Shown piece by piece: positions 1 through 9,604 of a DNA stretch of 64,000 bases (positions within the stretch are counted from its first letter, which is position 1; every line of letters starts with the position of its first letter). Origin of the DNA: DAOUJI01 sp965224415. Lineage in GTDB: Bacteria; Chloroflexota; Dehalococcoidia; Lucifugimonadales; JAGWBF01. The position numbers were made by a program, and so were the translations under genes. The notes under the pieces are model-generated. The model saw nothing but the letters and a program-made list of their open reading frames with translations, was not told where the DNA came from and ran no database searches. The DNA is taken from NCBI GenBank assembly GCA_965224415.1, contig CBDCZB010000003.1, forward strand, positions 420,205 to 484,204, written 5' to 3'.

Positions 1-335
1 AGCCCGACGTTCCGCCTTGTACTTTTACAACTTCGCCGGAACCAGCCCATTCATAAATTGCTCGCAGAAACGGCTCCGACTTCACTCCTTCTGCCCCTGT
101 TTCAGGTTCAAAACGGCCCCAGACTTGTATTTCTACAACTGCCGCAAATCCCTGTACACGGGTACGACACCCAATTCGGCCTCCGAAGCCACTCCGGACG
201 GCCTCAGACGGGGACTCGACACCCCCGGATAATTGCTTGATGCAATGTAGTTGCCTCGGCCCACGCCACGGCTCCCGCTGGGAGCTTTGGCTCCAAATCT
301 GTGGAACCAGACCTTTCACCAAGCCTTGAACGCCC
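1..335. repeat. Non-coding stretch with a diverged copy of an Element 2 control region
   Basis: No convincing gene is visible. Bases 144-171 match, with a single mismatch, the reverse complement of 60887-60914 in the promoter region of the conjugation operon. Looser similarity extends leftwards to about base 56 (shared TGCTCGCAG, and GTTTCA-type blocks in the same order). This suggests the left edge of the window holds a relic of an element related to Element 2, but the similarity was aligned by eye only. Confidence 0.5.
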
Positions 336-1560
336 TAGTACTGAACCAAATCAGGATTGGCAGGGATAGAGGCGATGGAGTTTGCGTCTGGCGTCTTGGG
401 CAGTGAACCGCCAGTTAATGGTAGCTCCTATCGCGTTCCGCTCTGACACGCAGGCGCTGACGGCTCTTTCCAGGCTGTCCTCATCTCCGTTGCGTCCGCG
501 CAGGCAGGCCCGGGCCAGCACGCTGAACTCGATCTCCGCCATATTCAGCCAGCTTCCGTGCTTGGGAGTGTGGTGCAACTCCAGCCGCTTGGCGATGCGC
601 CGGGCCTCGGCCGCCGGGAAAGTCTCGTAAAGCGAGGCCATCCGATGCGTGTTCAGATTGTCGAGAACCAGCCGAATCACCGGGACATCGGGGTAGGCCT
701 CATCCACCAGCCACCGCATCTGCTGAGCGAAGTCCTGCATGGTGCGTTGCCGGGTTATCGCCACGTGGCGCCAGCCCCGGCGAGGCTCACAGGTGAGGAA
801 CAGGTTGCGCGTCCCTCCCCGCTGGTATTCGTAGTCCTCACGCCTCGGCCTCCCAGGCTTTGCCGGCAGCGGTTCCCTCACGTCGGCCAGCAACTGGGTG
901 GAGGTCTCGTCAAAGCAGACCACCGGCCTCTGCGGATCGTAGGGCTCGGCGTAGAGATCCAGCACGTCCTCCATGGCCGCCACGAACTCTCCACCTACCT
1001 TGGGGATGCACCATTGTTTCTTGAGCCACGGCTTGAGCGTGTTTTTTTAGCCGCAGGCGGACCGTCTCGGGAGATAAAGACTCCACCAATCCCAACTCCA
1101 CCACCTTGCCCGCCAGGGCCCGCATGGTCCAGTGGTCATGACCGTCGGGCACCGGGCTGCAGGCCAAGGCTATCAGGTGGGCCTCCACCCTTTCATCCAC
1201 CTTTCTGGGCCGGTTGACCTGGTTATGGTGCCTCAGCACCTCGTCCAGTCCTTCCTCGGCATACCGCCGCTTGGTGCGGAACACGGTCCGCTCCGACACG
1301 TCCAGTGCGGTGGCCACCTGGGGGGCGGTCCAGCCCTCATCTATCTTGATCAGGATGCGGGCCCGGGTAATCGCCTGTGCGGAACTCCTCCCAGCCCTGA
1401 TCATCTTCCTGAGCCGTCCCTTTTCCTGTGTTGCCAGCCGGACTCCGTACTTCTCCTGCACCATGACCACCTCACATCCCACAACCCTTCGTCTATCCCC
1501 AAGGTAGCATCCTGTCTGGGCTCACGTACTAACTGACAATGCCAGATTGGCCGAATACTA
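336..1560 (-). mobile_element. IS630-family insertion sequence, copy 1 (1225 bp)
   Basis: The element is bounded by TA on both sides, the usual IS630 target duplication. Its imperfect terminal inverted repeats start TAGTACTGAACCAAATC at the left and, read inwards, TAGTATTCGGCCAATCT at the right. It is one base shorter than the four other copies in the window because the homopolymer at the transposase frameshift site has seven instead of eight bases. Otherwise the encoded proteins are identical to the other copies. Target flank is CGCCC-TA-GCGCC. Confidence 0.92.
351..1464 (-). CDS. IS630-family transposase, two overlapping frames, altered slippery run
   Basis: The upstream frame begins at the ATG of MVQEKYGVRL and carries a helix-turn-helix (around TAPQVATALDVSERTVF). 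The downstream frame carries the DDE catalytic residues in FDETS, LVLDNLNTH and MAEIEF and ends at the left IS end. In this copy the A-run on the coding strand has seven A. The upstream frame therefore runs into a third frame (190 codons from a GTG) and reaching the catalytic frame would need a +1 rather than a -1 shift. This copy may be unable to make full-length transposase unless the lost base is a sequencing slip. Confidence 0.85.
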
Positions 1561-1847
1561 GCGCCAAATCGCTCACTCCAATGTAGCTTCGAACGTGGCA
1601 GCGACTACTCCCTGCGAAGCTGGCCTTGTTTAGTATCGAGGACCTCAATGCGGCCAGAACCGGCCTTTCCCTCCAAGTGATCACAGCAACCGGCTGATGA
1701 GTTCCGAAATGACTTCGATTCCATTGCTGAATGGCCCAGGATGTCCGTTTCTGCCCGAAGTCTCGATTCCCTGTACACCCCTTGACGGCGGTTGGTGCCC
1801 AATCCGATGGGCCAACCTGGGCCACCGTCCCCGCCGCCGAATCCCCC
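1561..1847. other. 287 bp spacer between IS630 copies 1 and 2
   Basis: No gene is supported here; the short open frames lack homology I can recognise. A short TCCCTGTACACC segment near 1768-1782 resembles the core of the repeat at 144-171, so the spacer may be part of the same decayed sequence in which the insertion sequences landed. Confidence 0.4.
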
Positions 1848-3073
1848 TAGTACTGAACCAAATCAGGATTGGCATGGATAGAGGCGATGGAGTTTGCGTC
1901 TGGCGTCTTGGGCAGTGAACCGCCAGTTAATGGTAGCTCCTATCGCGTTCCGCTCTGACACGCAGGCGCTGACGGCTCTTTCCAGGCTGTCCTCATCTCC
2001 GTTGCGTCCGCGCAGGCAGGCCCGGGCCAGCACGCTGAACTCGATCTCCGCCATATTCAGCCAGCTTCCGTGCTTGGGAGTGTGGTGCAACTCCAGCCGC
2101 TTGGCGATGCGCCGGGCCTCGGCCGCCGGGAAAGTCTCGTAAAGCGAGGCCATCCGATGCGTGTTCAGATTGTCGAGAACCAGCCGAATCACCGGGACAT
2201 CGGGGTAGGCCTCATCCACCAGCCACCGCATCTGCTGAGCGAAGTCCTGCATGGTGCGTTGCCGGGTTATCGCCACGTGGCGCCAGCCCCGGCGAGGCTC
2301 ACAGGTGAGGAACAGGTTGCGCGTCCCTCCCCGCTGGTATTCGTAGTCCTCACGCCTCGGCCTCCCAGGCTTTGCCGGCAGCGGTTCCCTCACGTCGGCC
2401 AGCAACTGGGTGGAGGTCTCGTCAAAGCAGACCACCGGCCTCTGCGGATCGTAGGGCTCGGCGTAGAGATCCAGCACGTCCTCCATGGCCGCCACGAACT
2501 CTCCACCTACCTTGGGGATGCACCATTGTTTCTTGAGCCACGGCTTGAGCGTGTTTTTTTTAGCCGCAGGCGGACCGTCTCGGGAGATAAAGACTCCACC
2601 AATCCCAACTCCACCACCTTGCCCGCCAGGGCCCGCATGGTCCAGTGGTCATGACCGTCGGGCACCGGGCTGCAGGCCAAGGCTATCAGGTGGGCCTCCA
2701 CCCTTTCATCCACCTTTCTGGGCCGGTTGACCTGGTTATGGTGCCTCAGCACCTCGTCCAGTCCTTCCTCGGCATACCGCCGCTTGGTGCGGAACACGGT
2801 CCGCTCCGACACGTCCAGTGCGGTGGCCACCTGGGGGGCGGTCCAGCCCTCATCTATCTTGATCAGGATGCGGGCCCGGGTAATCGCCTGTGCGGAACTC
2901 CTCCCAGCCCTGATCATCTTCCTGAGCCGTCCCTTTTCCTGTGTTGCCAGCCGGACTCCGTACTTCTCCTGCACCATGACCACCTCACATCCCACAACCC
3001 TTCGTCTATCCCCAAGGTAGCATCCTGTCTGGGCTCACGTACTAACTGACAATGCCAGATTGGCCGAATACTA
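1848..3073 (-). mobile_element. IS630-family insertion sequence, copy 2 (1226 bp)
   Basis: The element has the same terminal repeats as copy 1 and is flanked by TA. Its right-hand TA (3072-3073) is at the same time the left-hand TA of copy 3, so the two elements abut head to tail. A single base difference at 1875 (T where the other copies have G) is synonymous in the transposase. The frameshift run has eight bases. Confidence 0.92.
1863..2977 (-). CDS. IS630-family transposase made by programmed -1 frameshift
   Basis: Frame one (about 156 residues from ATG 2977) contains the N-terminal helix-turn-helix domains. Frame two contains the RNase H-fold DDE domain (FDETS, LDNLNTH, AEIEF). They overlap at a run of eight A on the coding strand that reads A AAA AAA, a classical -1 slippery heptamer. 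Slippage there joins LKK to NTLKPWLKK and gives a protein of about 371 residues. Without slippage, translation stops at a TAG 15 codons past the run. Frameshifting is known for several IS630-family members; its operation here is inferred. Confidence 0.88.
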
Positions 3074-4297
3074 GTACTGAACCAAATCAGGATTGGCAGG
3101 GATAGAGGCGATGGAGTTTGCGTCTGGCGTCTTGGGCAGTGAACCGCCAGTTAATGGTAGCTCCTATCGCGTTCCGCTCTGACACGCAGGCGCTGACGGC
3201 TCTTTCCAGGCTGTCCTCATCTCCGTTGCGTCCGCGCAGGCAGGCCCGGGCCAGCACGCTGAACTCGATCTCCGCCATATTCAGCCAGCTTCCGTGCTTG
3301 GGAGTGTGGTGCAACTCCAGCCGCTTGGCGATGCGCCGGGCCTCGGCCGCCGGGAAAGTCTCGTAAAGCGAGGCCATCCGATGCGTGTTCAGATTGTCGA
3401 GAACCAGCCGAATCACCGGGACATCGGGGTAGGCCTCATCCACCAGCCACCGCATCTGCTGAGCGAAGTCCTGCATGGTGCGTTGCCGGGTTATCGCCAC
3501 GTGGCGCCAGCCCCGGCGAGGCTCACAGGTGAGGAACAGGTTGCGCGTCCCTCCCCGCTGGTATTCGTAGTCCTCACGCCTCGGCCTCCCAGGCTTTGCC
3601 GGCAGCGGTTCCCTCACGTCGGCCAGCAACTGGGTGGAGGTCTCGTCAAAGCAGACCACCGGCCTCTGCGGATCGTAGGGCTCGGCGTAGAGATCCAGCA
3701 CGTCCTCCATGGCCGCCACGAACTCTCCACCTACCTTGGGGATGCACCATTGTTTCTTGAGCCACGGCTTGAGCGTGTTTTTTTTAGCCGCAGGCGGACC
3801 GTCTCGGGAGATAAAGACTCCACCAATCCCAACTCCACCACCTTGCCCGCCAGGGCCCGCATGGTCCAGTGGTCATGACCGTCGGGCACCGGGCTGCAGG
3901 CCAAGGCTATCAGGTGGGCCTCCACCCTTTCATCCACCTTTCTGGGCCGGTTGACCTGGTTATGGTGCCTCAGCACCTCGTCCAGTCCTTCCTCGGCATA
4001 CCGCCGCTTGGTGCGGAACACGGTCCGCTCCGACACGTCCAGTGCGGTGGCCACCTGGGGGGCGGTCCAGCCCTCATCTATCTTGATCAGGATGCGGGCC
4101 CGGGTAATCGCCTGTGCGGAACTCCTCCCAGCCCTGATCATCTTCCTGAGCCGTCCCTTTTCCTGTGTTGCCAGCCGGACTCCGTACTTCTCCTGCACCA
4201 TGACCACCTCACATCCCACAACCCTTCGTCTATCCCCAAGGTAGCATCCTGTCTGGGCTCACGTACTAACTGACAATGCCAGATTGGCCGAATACTA
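3072..4297 (-). mobile_element. IS630-family insertion sequence, copy 3 (1226 bp)
   Basis: The element is a full-length copy with eight bases in the slippery run, abutting copy 2 and sharing its TA at 3072-3073. The right flank is TAGGGCCG. A tandem sharing one TA fits insertion of one copy into the TA duplication of the other, or transposition of a head-to-tail dimer. Confidence 0.92.
3087..4201 (-). CDS. IS630-family transposase made by programmed -1 frameshift
   Basis: The two reading frames are the same as in copy 2, with identical predicted proteins. The HTH frame starts at ATG 4201. The catalytic DDE frame ends with HRLYPCQS just inside the left terminal repeat. The slippery octamer of A on the coding strand is intact, so this copy looks functional. 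Confidence 0.88.
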
Positions 4298-4367
4298 GGG
4301 CCGTGTTGTTGTTCTACGATTATGTCAGTAGCTAACTGGTCAGCGAAAATGTCATCCCATGGAAGGA

Positions 4368-5893
4368 GTGACATTGACGCAGAAGGAGCAGACGAGACTT
4401 CAGGTGCTCAACAGCGTTCTGGCAGATCAGGTGGCGGTATGTCAGGCGGCCGAGGTCCTGGAAGTGAGCGAACGTCACATGAGGCGTATTCTGGCGGCCT
4501 ATAGGCTATAGGAAGGAGGGTGCCGCCGCACTCGCCCACGGGAATCGTGGCCGCCGACCGGCCAACACCACGACGGAGACCAAGATGACTTACGTGGTGC
4601 AGCTGGCCCGCACTCGCTACGCTGGAACGAACCATACGCATCTGACCGAGTTGTTGATGGAACGGGAGGGCATCGACCTGAGCCGCTCTACGGTACGCCG
4701 CATCCTGGTCAGCGCCGGTATGGACAGCCCCCGCCGCCGTCGGCCGCCCAGACACCGTGTCCGGCGCAAACGCATGGCCCAAGAAGGGATGCTGGTGCAG
4801 ATAGATGGGAGCCACCATCCGTGGCTGGGGGAGCAAGGACCCCGGTTCGCCCTGCTGTTGGCCGTGGACGACGCCACCGGCACGGTGCCTGACGCTCGGT
4901 TCAGTCAGGAGGAGGACACCCGCGGCTACTTTCTTCTCATGGAGGGGTTGATCCGGCGATGCGGAATGCCGCTGGCCGTCTACAGCGACCGCCGCCCGGT
5001 CTTCAAATTCACCGGCGATATCGACCGTTACCCGGCAGGCCCGACTCAGTTCGCCCGGGCGATGGAGGAGCTTGGGATCCGGCAGATCTTCGCCAGATCA
5101 CCCCAGGCAAAGGGCAGGGTGGAGCGTGCTGCCGCCACCTTCCAGGACTGCGATGATGAATCCCGGGGCGCCTGGCTGGAGCCGCCACCATCCCTGAGGC
5201 AAACGAGGTCCTGAATAGCTTCCTGCCACGATTCAATAAGAGAAGTGTGGGGTTCCGGCAGAGGACTCAAGCGTTGCTTACCGCCCTATGGAGTCATCGG
5301 TGTCCCTGGATCAGATACTCTGCTTCAAGCGCCGCGGCAAGGTGGCCAGGGACAACACCGTCAAGCACAACTGGCGTACCTTGCAGCTGCTGCCTGGTAA
5401 GGAGCGGCCTAGCTACGCCGGAGCGCAGCTGGAGGTCCATGAGCGTCTGGACGGTCAGCTCCTTGTGCAGTACCAGGGACGCACGATCCCTACACAGGAG
5501 GCGCCGCCGCGCCCTGGAATTCTCCGTGCCTCCAATGGTCCTCTCCGATATGGCCCCGGCCTTGACCGTAGAGTCAACAGGGTGGGCAACCACCCCAAGG
5601 AGAGCCTGGCATCCCTCGGCGTCATTGAGGCCGACAGTGCCACATTGAACGGCGACGGCAAAGTTCGCAAGCCTCCGGCATCGCCACGCAGGAAACCCAC
5701 GCCGCGACAGAGGGTTCGGTGGAAGGCCGTGCAGCAGGCTAAGCTTCGGGGCCTCTCCATTCGGGCAATCGCCAGGGAGTTGGGCATCCACAGGAACATG
5801 GTCCGCAAGTACGCCAAAGCCAAGAGCCCGCCTATGATGCGCACCAAGGTCAGGTCCCGCGTATCACAGTCCGATGGTATGACAGTGGCCTAG
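4368..5893 (+). pseudogene. Decayed ISNCY-like integrase-core transposase
   Basis: The conceptual protein has an N-terminal HTH (QVAVCQAAEVLEVSERHMRR), an rve-type catalytic core (VQIDGSHHPWL, then YSDRRPVFKF and QAKGRVERAAATFQ) and a C-terminal segment with a second HTH (LRGLSIRAIARELGIHRN). The frame is broken at least three times. At 4499-4512 a 7 bp tandem duplication of CTATAGG shifts the frame; deleting one copy restores the run AYRKEGAAALAHGNRGRRP. Further breaks lie near 5150-5170 and 5215-5285. The order of domains fits the ISNCY-type transposases, but the exact group is not certain. The true start codon is unclear. Confidence 0.75.
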
Positions 5894-6202
5894 ATGGACA
5901 TTTTCCCTGACCACTCAGGCGGACATAATCGCTGGACATCGACAATCCATAGGCTCAACTTCCAACCTATGGATGGCCGCGGCCGGTCCAGTTTGCGACC
6001 GCCGAATGTCAGCGACTACCCGCCCGCACGGTCCACTTTACCGCCGCCTTTGACACCTGCCCAGCCCGATACGCCACTTGGCGGAACAAAGCCTTTGCCG
6101 TTGGGTCTCCGCACGTCACTTTCAGGGATAGACTCTCACGCTTGGCCAAGGACAACGGGGGATATTGCCAAATTCCATTTAGGTCGGTATCATTCAATCG
6201 GA

Positions 6203-6319
6203 TTTTCCGTATCTAAAACCCGTCTTTGAGTGTATGAAAACCCGTCATTGACCGTAGGATTCTCGGTGGTTTCGGAGTCCATGTCATCGTCGGTTTCCGT
6301 ATCTGAAACCCGACTTTGA
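6203..6319. repeat. Three iteron-like repeats
   Basis: The sequence ATCTAAAACCCGTCTTTGA (6211-6229) recurs as ATCTGAAACCCGACTTTGA (6301-6319) and, less exactly, as TATGAAAACCCGTCATTGA at about 6233-6251. The outer two share the preceding TTTCCGT. The repeats lie just downstream of the small winged-helix and AlpA-like genes of the P4-type module. A replication or regulator binding site is possible. The rest of 5894-6351 holds nothing else I can name. Confidence 0.55.
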
Positions 6320-6351
6320 CTTTCAAGGTCCAGGTCAAATCTGAGGGCGTA

Positions 6352-6618
6352 TTAGTTGGGGCCGTGATGCCGGGGCATAGCCTCAATCAGCCCTTCATCC
6401 CGAAACCGCTTCAACGCTTTAACGACGGTATCCCGCGTTACCCCAACTTCCTTGGCGAGCGATTCCTGTTTGCTGTCCTTGCCCCATAACCTGCCCGTTC
6501 CCGCTCGGAAAGCCAGATAGCGCAACACTGCCTTTTGTGTGGACTTATGCCGTAGGACCTTAGGATGCGTTCTGCGCCCACTGTCTACGTTCATTCCTGG
6601 GCCGCACGGGGCCGTCAC
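6352..6618 (-). CDS. Small winged-helix DNA-binding protein
   Basis: This 88-residue protein has a clear winged-helix pattern: a first helix around TQKAVLRYLAFRAG, then KQESLAKEVGVTRDTVVKALKRF as the recognition helix region, and a short basic wing (IEAMPRHH). It starts at a GTG that overlaps the stop of the upstream AlpA-like gene, so the two are translationally coupled. It probably acts as the replication or excision regulator of a P4-like module; the target is unknown. Confidence 0.7.
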   Translation of the reverse strand: MTAPCGPGMNVDSGRRTHPKVLRHKSTQKAVLRYLAFRAGTGRLWGKDSKQESLAKEVGVTRDTVVKALKRFRDEGLIEAMPRHHGPN

Positions 6619-6809
6619 TCTGAGGCCCCGGAGCGAGCATCGCGTAAATCAATGTAGGCCAGAATGTCCGCAACCCTGAAACGGACGGCTTGCGGCCCTA
6701 CCTGTATGGCCTTGGGGAATTCAGGGTCACGACGCCAACGGGATAAGGTGCTCCTGGTGATGCCCAAAAGTTCGGCTGTTTCAGCCGGAGTAACAAGGAC
6801 TTTCTCCAT
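6615..6809 (-). CDS. AlpA/excisionase-like HTH regulator
   Basis: The 64-residue protein has the AlpA/MerR-like fold signature: a tract TPAETAELLGITRSTLSRWR, followed by FPKAIQVGPQAVRFRVADILAYI. AlpA-like proteins activate or direct excision of P4-type integrases, and this gene lies between the integrase and the winged-helix gene on the same strand. I chose ATG 6809 because a GGAG lies about eight bases upstream; a GTG at 6827 would add six residues. Confidence 0.82.
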   Translation of the reverse strand: MEKVLVTPAETAELLGITRSTLSRWRRDPEFPKAIQVGPQAVRFRVADILAYIDLRDARSGASE

Positions 6810-6944
6810 CGCACACACTCCCGCCACAGGTTAGTCGATAGGTCCCAGCTGGCGCGGGTGGTCGGGCCCTCTGGCTCGGATGGGTATGTCCTCCCCAACT
6901 ACCATATCAGCCGTTTCTGTCCCATGTCAACCCAACATATGTCA

Positions 6945-8111
6945 CTATGTGTTCAGGTAGTCGCTCCAAGCTTGCATCAGGCCCACACGGGCGTCAAACA
7001 AGCTAGAGCGGAAGTAGGCGGCTTCAACCTGATTCTTGACGGCGTGGGCAAGGGCAGCTTCCGCCGTCTCGCGGCTGGCCCCCGATTCAGCCGCCCAATC
7101 CCTGAAACTCGATCGGAACCCGTGGGGTACGCAGTCTATCGAATTCTCCCTGAGAAGCTTTGACAAGGTATTGTCCGACAACTCACGGCCCCTAGAGGCT
7201 GGGAACACAAGGCCCCTATCGTCTGACAGGTCCTTGGCCTGTGCCAGCACGTTCAAGGCCCCGCTCGATAGGGGTACGCGATGCTCGACACCGGATTTCA
7301 TGCGGTCGGCTGGCACAGTCCAGGTTGACGATTCCAGGTCAATCTCTGACCACCTAGCCCCGCGCACTTCCCCTGACCGGCTGGCGGTCAAGGCTATGAA
7401 TTCCAGGGCATACACAGACGCCCGATACGCTCCGGTTGACCGGATCCGCTCCAAGGCCGCGGCAACCTCAGAGTAGGGCAAGGCCCGTTGATGTTCCCGC
7501 TTGTGTCCGTTCTTGGGGAGGGCGGCCCCAAGGGCGTCGCCAGCCGGATTGTCTTGACGATGGCCTTGGGCAACCGCCCACTTCATAACGGCGCCTATCC
7601 GTTGCCGGACTCTACGGGCAGTCTCCCGCTTATCGTTCCATATCGGAGTAAGGACCGCCAGCACGTCCGCCGTTGTGATCCGGTCAACCCGCTTGCCGCC
7701 CAGCTTCCCAAGGGCGTAATCTCTCATGCTGGCCCGCCATTGGGCCTCAGACTTCCCCGAATCCCGCCAGCTGGCAGCGTGAATCGCCAAGACGGATTCC
7801 AGGGCCTCAGAGAACGTCGGGGCCTTGGCTTCTCTGTGATTTATGTCTTGGCCTTGGGAGACGGCCCTACGATTCGCCAGGGCAGCCGCCCTAGCTTCGT
7901 CCAGGGTTACGATGGGGTAGGCCCCTAAGCCGATGTTGACAGGTCCTTGGCCTGAAACGATAATCCGTTGTGACCATGTTTTTGACCATCCCCCGCCAGC
8001 CCGTTCCTTCACCAACAAGGACAGCCCGAATCCCCCACGCCCATCGCCATACCGTCCAGGATGGGCAACCCGCTCGGCAAAAGACTTGGAAAGCTTGCTC
8101 GGACGGTCCAT
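6945..8111 (-). CDS. P4-type tyrosine recombinase (integrase)
   Basis: The 388-residue integrase has an N-terminal DUF4102-like arm-binding segment (to about residue 85, ending VTLDEARAAALANRRAV), a SAM-like core-binding domain (about 100-195) and a catalytic domain. The catalytic pattern is visible: Arg in SRSGEVRGARW, HGFRSSFRDWA (H-x-x-R), a late His in AALAHAV, and the nucleophile in EAAYFRS. It probably integrated and can excise the P4-like module of which the AlpA and winged-helix genes are part. GGAAG precedes the ATG. No tRNA attachment site is visible next to it, so the boundaries of its element remain unknown. Confidence 0.9.
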   Translation of the reverse strand: MDRPSKLSKSFAERVAHPGRYGDGRGGFGLSLLVKERAGGGWSKTWSQRIIVSGQGPVNIGLGAYPIVTLDEARAAALANRRAVSQGQDINHREAKAPTFSEALESVLAIHAASWRDSGKSEAQWRASMRDYALGKLGGKRVDRITTADVLAVLTPIWNDKRETARRVRQRIGAVMKWAVAQGHRQDNPAGDALGAALPKNGHKREHQRALPYSEVAAALERIRSTGAYRASVYALEFIALTASRSGEVRGARWSEIDLESSTWTVPADRMKSGVEHRVPLSSGALNVLAQAKDLSDDRGLVFPASRGRELSDNTLSKLLRENSIDCVPHGFRSSFRDWAAESGASRETAEAALAHAVKNQVEAAYFRSSLFDARVGLMQAWSDYLNT

Positions 8112-8152
8112 CGGTTATCACTTCCGGTATTACTTACTTGCATAATACACCA

Positions 8153-8169
8153 TGTAACAGGGTGTTACA
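8153..8169. promoter_or_regulatory. Inverted repeat in the integrase/miaB intergenic region
   Basis: TGTAACA-ggg-TGTTACA forms a perfect 7 bp dyad about 45 bases upstream of the integrase start and about 140 bases before miaB, in the divergent promoter region. It is a plausible operator for an integrase regulator; no binding protein can be assigned. Confidence 0.45.
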
Positions 8170-8309
8170 AGATGGTTCACAGGACACTTCCAGGCTGTAG
8201 TTGGCTAGCTAGGAAAGATTGCATGGTAAAGACACTTCTCAAAGGGAGATAGTACGGGCTGATTGCGGTGATTCCTCCGCCACCATACGATTCATTAGCT
8301 CGTCGCATT

Positions 8310-9584
8310 ATGAACAGCTATTATATTTGGACGATCGGCTGCCAGATGAACGTGGCGGATTCGGAGCGCCTCAGCAGCGCTCTGGAGCAGTTGGGGTTGG
8401 TGGAAACTGACAGGCCCGGCGACGCTGACGTGTTGGTACTGAACTCCTGCGTGGTGCGCCAGAGCGCCGAGGACAAGGTCATCAGCCACCTGGGGTTCGT
8501 CAAGCAGGCGAAAGTGAAACGCCCCGATAGTGTCCTGGCCCTCATGGGGTGCATGGTGGGATCAGACGCTTCACCTCTTCGAAAGCGTTTCCCCTACGTA
8601 GACGCTTTCCTGAAACCCCAGGAATACGGCCCGCTGCTTGACATCGTGGGTCAAAGAATGGGGTTGGACTGGGAAGGCTGCGTTGGGACTCTGACGCCTC
8701 CCCGACCGTCGGTCAGCGCTCATGTGCCCATCATCCACGGGTGCGACCTGATGTGTACATTCTGCATCATCCCCTACCGAAGGGGAAGGCAGACTAGCCG
8801 TACCGTGGATGACGTTGTTCACGAGGTCGAGCTTCTGGCGAGCCGGGGTGTTAAAGAGGTCACCCTTCTGGGCCAGACGGTGGATGCCTACGGGCACGAC
8901 CTGGACGAGGATGTGGATCTGGCCGACCTGCTCCGGGCCGTCGACGACGTCGATGGGCTGCAGCGGATCCGTTTCCTAACCTCCCATCCGATGTTCATGA
9001 GCGACCGGATTCTCGACGCAGTTGCCGGCCTAAAGAAGGTCTGCGAGCACATCAATCTTCCCGTGCAATCGGCCGATGACGAGGTGTTGGCCAACATGCG
9101 CCGACGCTACACCCTGGACGAATACAGACGACTGGTCGACCGTATTCGCCAAAGGATGCCGCACGTCGCGCTGTCCACCGATGTGATAGTCGGGTTTCCG
9201 GGAGAGACCAGGGAACAGTACGAAAGGACCCTCGACTTGCTTGAGGAGGTGGAGTTCGAGAAGGTGCACTCCGCCGCCTATTCTCCCAGGCCAGGAACGA
9301 TAGCCTGGCGCAAGATGTCCGACGACGTGCCTGCTGAGGAAAAGCAGTTCCGCCTCAAAAACCTGACGGAGTTGCAGGAACGCATCGCTTCACGCCGAAA
9401 CTCCCGCCTCCAGGGGGAAACCGTGGAGGTCCTTGCAGAGATCCGGAAGAAGGGAAAGTTGCAGGGGAGGACGCGAAGCGATAAGCTGGTGTTTTGGGAA
9501 GGGGACGACTCGCAGATTGGCGAGTTGGTCAACGTCGAAGTGGCCAAGACCAGCCCTTGGTCTCTCCAGGGGAACGCGGTTTAA
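8310..9584 (+). CDS. miaB: tRNA-2-methylthio-N6-isopentenyladenosine synthase
   Basis: MiaB adds the methylthio group to isopentenyladenosine-37 of tRNAs reading UNN codons. The UPF0004 domain has the three cluster-binding cysteines (C11 in GCQMN, C47 in NSCVVR, C81). The radical SAM motif is CDLMCTFC (C145, C149, C152), and a TRAM domain (RLQGETVEVLAE onward) ends the protein. Length (424 residues) is normal. I chose ATG 8310 because the family starts just before the GCQMN motif; a GTG at 8268 in the same frame would add 14 residues. It is followed closely by nadA. Other members (RimO, MtaB) are less likely given GCQMN with the short linker. Confidence 0.9.
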   Translation: MNSYYIWTIGCQMNVADSERLSSALEQLGLVETDRPGDADVLVLNSCVVRQSAEDKVISHLGFVKQAKVKRPDSVLALMGCMVGSDASPLRKRFPYVDAFLKPQEYGPLLDIVGQRMGLDWEGCVGTLTPPRPSVSAHVPIIHGCDLMCTFCIIPYRRGRQTSRTVDDVVHEVELLASRGVKEVTLLGQTVDAYGHDLDEDVDLADLLRAVDDVDGLQRIRFLTSHPMFMSDRILDAVAGLKKVCEHINLPVQSADDEVLANMRRRYTLDEYRRLVDRIRQRMPHVALSTDVIVGFPGETREQYERTLDLLEEVEFEKVHSAAYSPRPGTIAWRKMSDDVPAEEKQFRLKNLTELQERIASRRNSRLQGETVEVLAEIRKKGKLQGRTRSDKLVFWEGDDSQIGELVNVEVAKTSPWSLQGNAV

Positions 9585-9604
9585 CGCTGAAAGCAGGTGA
9601 ACGC

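Noticed and set aside
382..1536. Open frames on the plus strand across each IS630 copy (82, 134, 194 and 219 residues)
   Set aside because: They repeat exactly in every copy, lie antisense to the transposase and have no family character; they are shadows of a GC-rich gene.
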